NCBI GenBank assembly: GCA_903879875.1
Contig: CAIRNC010000461.1
Span: 1-8,027, forward strand
Reading direction: 5' to 3'
DNA length: 8,027 bases
Source: an uncultured Bacteroidota bacterium
Lineage (GTDB): Bacteria; Bacteroidota; Bacteroidia; Flavobacteriales; Flavobacteriaceae
Shown here: in pieces, positions 5,942 to 8,027 of the stretch
Layout of the letters: every line of letters starts with the position of its first letter
Position numbering within the stretch: the first letter of the stretch is position 1
Position numbers and translations under genes: made by a program
The notes under the pieces: generated by a model
Told to the model about the DNA's origin: nothing
Seen by the model: only the letters and a program-made list of their open reading frames with translations
Databases searched by the model: none

Positions 5942-8027
5942 ATGAAGATTCTTAATAAGTTTTACCCACATTTCTTAGCCCTCTTTGGCTTTGTTTTAGT
6001 TTCCTTAGTTTATTTTTATCCTGTTTTACAAGGAAAAGCGTTGTATCAATCCGATATTGCTCAATATACCGGAATGGCAAAAGAGCAAAATGACTTTCGA
6101 GCCATCGAAAAAACAGAACCTTATTGGACAAATTCCTCTTTTGGAGGAATGCCAACCTATCAAATGGGAGCCAATTATCCACACGATTACATTAAAAAAT
6201 TAGACGATTTAATTCGTTTTCTCCCACGTCCTGCCGATTATTTGTTCCTCTATTTCCTTGGTTTTTATGTTTTATTATTGGTTTTAAAAACCGATCCGCT
6301 CAAAGCTTTTTTTGGTGCTTTGGCTTTTGGATTCTCTACTTATTTAATTATAATTCTAGGTGTGGGACATAATGCAAAAGCCCATGCAATAGCTTATATG
6401 CCAATGGTTATTGCGGGTATCATTGCTGTTTTTCAACGACGATTTATTTTCGGAGGGCTGCTAACCATGCTAGCGGTGGCATTAGAAATCAGTGCCAACC
6501 ACTTCCAAATGACCTATTATTTACTGATTTTAGTACTATCAATTACCGTTTATTATAGCGTCAAATTTTTCAAAGAAAAAGATTTTAAAGGATTAGCCAC
6601 TTCCTTTGGAATCCTTGCTATCACCGGAATATTAGCTATAGGAGCCAATTCTACGGGACTTTTAGCCACGGCTGAATATGCCAATTTTAGTATTCGTGGC
6701 AAAAGCGAATTGACTTTCAATGCCGATGGTTCGAAAAACGTAACCAATTCCGCAATGAAATATGATTATATCACGGAATACAGTTACGGAATAGCGGAAA
6801 GTTTGAATTTAATTGCACCTCGGTTATTCGGTGGTTCCAATTCCGAAAAATTAGGAAATAAATCCAACGTTCATGAATTTATAATCGGAAAAGGAGCTAA
6901 TCCAGAAGAAGCTACTGATTTTGTAAACAATTATGGAATGACCTATTGGGGCGATCAACCGATTGTAGCTGCTCCTGCCTATATTGGTGCCGTAGTTTTC
7001 TTTTTGGCAATCCTGGTTTTCTTCACCAACCGACGAAAAATAAAATATGCCTTCCTTGCTGGAGCCATTATTTCCTTATTACTGTCTTGGGGTAAAAACT
7101 TTCCTTTATTGACTGATTTCTTTATTGATCATCTACCGATGTACGATAAGTTTAGAGCGGTTTCTTCCATACAAGTTGTACTGGAATTGTGTTTGCCTGT
7201 ATTAGCCATAATGGGATTGCAAAGCTTTTTCAAATCCAATAAAGACGAGCAATTACAATCCCTTTGGAAAGCAAGTGCCGCTACTTTAGGTATATTTGTA
7301 CTACTTTTTATATTCAAAGGTTTCTTCAATTTTTCAGGAAGCGTTGATGCCCAATTGTTGCAAATGTTCGGTCAACAATCCGAAGATCCCGATTTTGGCG
7401 TTCAATTTATAACCGCTTTAAAGGCCGATAGAGAGAGCATGTATGTGTCCGATTTGATGCGTTCTGGATTTTTAGTTTTGGCTACTGCTGGATTGCTTTG
7501 GTTGTATCTAAAAGACAAATTATCCAAAACACTTGCTATTGTTTTGGTAGGAATACTAATGGTAGGCGATTTGGTTTTAATTGATAAAAACTATGTTGAT
7601 ACCAAAGCATTTGTAAGCAAACAAGAAGTAAACGAACCTTTTCAAGCTTCACCAACCGATTTAGAGATTTTGAAAGACACCACACATTATAGAGTTTATG
7701 AAGTGCAAGGTCGATTGCAAGCGCGAACTTCCTATTTTCATAAATCTGTAGGTGGTTATAGCGCCGTAAGACCTCGTCGATTTGATCAATTGTTTGATTA
7801 TGTAATTGATAAAAACCTCGAAAATTTAGGAAAATCAATCAATCCAGAAACAATGGAACTGACTAAAAACATTCCAATTCTTGATGCTTTGAACGTAAAA
7901 TACATCATTGTGCCGACTGAAAAAGGGGATATTTCGATTACAAATCCTTTTATTAACGGAAATGCTTGGTTTGTCAATCAAGTGAAATTGGTCAACTCTG
8001 CCGATGAAGAAATGAAAGCTTTAGCTA
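5942..8027 (+). CDS. YfhO-family polytopic membrane protein (possible GT-C-type glycosyltransferase), 3' end outside window
   Basis: The frame is open from the ATG at 5942 to the window end, giving 695 complete codons with no stop; the C-terminus is missing. It begins with a membrane segment (11-29). A first external loop follows, with ALYQSDIAQYTGM (33-45) and PYWTNSSFGGMPTYQM (60-75). Acidic residues in that loop, such as D38, are where GT-C enzymes place their catalytic or metal site. Many further hydrophobic segments follow (about 101-116, 123-140, 146-164, 170-182, 190-205, 219-240, 343-361, 369-382, 411-428, 446-461, 508-522, 529-547). Near the C-terminal side are HKSVGGYSAVRPRRFDQLFDY (600-620, split by G604-G605) and ILDALNVKYIIVPTE (646-660), the late motifs of YfhO proteins. 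Gram-positive YfhO relatives glycosylate teichoic acids; in Bacteroidota the acceptor is unknown, with surface glycan or lipid decoration an inference. The gene follows the DUF4834-type gene. Confidence 0.8.
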   Translation, partial: MKILNKFYPHFLALFGFVLVSLVYFYPVLQGKALYQSDIAQYTGMAKEQNDFRAIEKTEPYWTNSSFGGMPTYQMGANYPHDYIKKLDDLIRFLPRPADYLFLYFLGFYVLLLVLKTDPLKAFFGALAFGFSTYLIIILGVGHNAKAHAIAYMPMVIAGIIAVFQRRFIFGGLLTMLAVALEISANHFQMTYYLLILVLSITVYYSVKFFKEKDFKGLATSFGILAITGILAIGANSTGLLATAEYANFSIRGKSELTFNADGSKNVTNSAMKYDYITEYSYGIAESLNLIAPRLFGGSNSEKLGNKSNVHEFIIGKGANPEEATDFVNNYGMTYWGDQPIVAAPAYIGAVVFFLAILVFFTNRRKIKYAFLAGAIISLLLSWGKNFPLLTDFFIDHLPMYDKFRAVSSIQVVLELCLPVLAIMGLQSFFKSNKDEQLQSLWKASAATLGIFVLLFIFKGFFNFSGSVDAQLLQMFGQQSEDPDFGVQFITALKADRESMYVSDLMRSGFLVLATAGLLWLYLKDKLSKTLAIVLVGILMVGDLVLIDKNYVDTKAFVSKQEVNEPFQASPTDLEILKDTTHYRVYEVQGRLQARTSYFHKSVGGYSAVRPRRFDQLFDYVIDKNLENLGKSINPETMELTKNIPILDALNVKYIIVPTEKGDISITNPFINGNAWFVNQVKLVNSADEEMKALA

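Noticed and set aside
5952..7838. Four minus-strand ORFs (5952-6182, 6553-6747, 7129-7329, 7536-7838)
   Set aside because: All are shadows within the YfhO-family gene, whose plus frame is open through the whole stretch.

Overview
The window reads as chromosomal DNA of a member of the Bacteroidota, most likely Flavobacterium or a close relative. It is AT-rich. Two secreted proteins end in type A sorting domains of the type IX secretion system (T9SS), which occurs only in this phylum. No Shine-Dalgarno sequences precede the genes, and several starts have upstream boxes matching or nearly matching the Bacteroidota -7 element TAnnTTTG. I saw no RNA genes, insertion sequences, phage genes or CRISPR arrays.

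Layout: (1) 1-370, plus strand, the C-terminal end of a T9SS-exported subtilisin-like protease. (2) 406-1107, plus, a secreted SIMPL/DUF541-domain protein 35 nt downstream. (3) 1130-3189, minus, a two-gene operon converging on (2): an outer-membrane barrel of the MetA-pathway/transporter type, then a GNAT-fold protein of the YghO/bacterial-ceramide-synthase-like family. The two are joined by a TAATG stop/start overlap. (4) 3190-3722, a 533-bp divergent intergenic region holding a 14-nt purine-rich tandem repeat and an array of seven 22-nt units. (5) 3723-5456, plus, a 577-aa T9SS cargo protein with beta-propeller-like repeats. (6) 5604-5879, plus, a small DUF4834-type membrane protein whose true start is probably an internal Met. 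(7) 5942 to the right edge, plus, a large YfhO-family polytopic membrane protein cut by the window end.

Most of the genes concern the cell envelope: protein export to the surface, an outer-membrane channel, a possible lipid N-acyltransferase and a possible GT-C-type glycosyltransferase. Apart from the coupled minus-strand pair there is no obvious single pathway. The least expected structure is the non-coding 22-nt array at 3361-3514. One of its units is the reverse complement of its neighbours in exact register, so it can form either of two competing hairpins.
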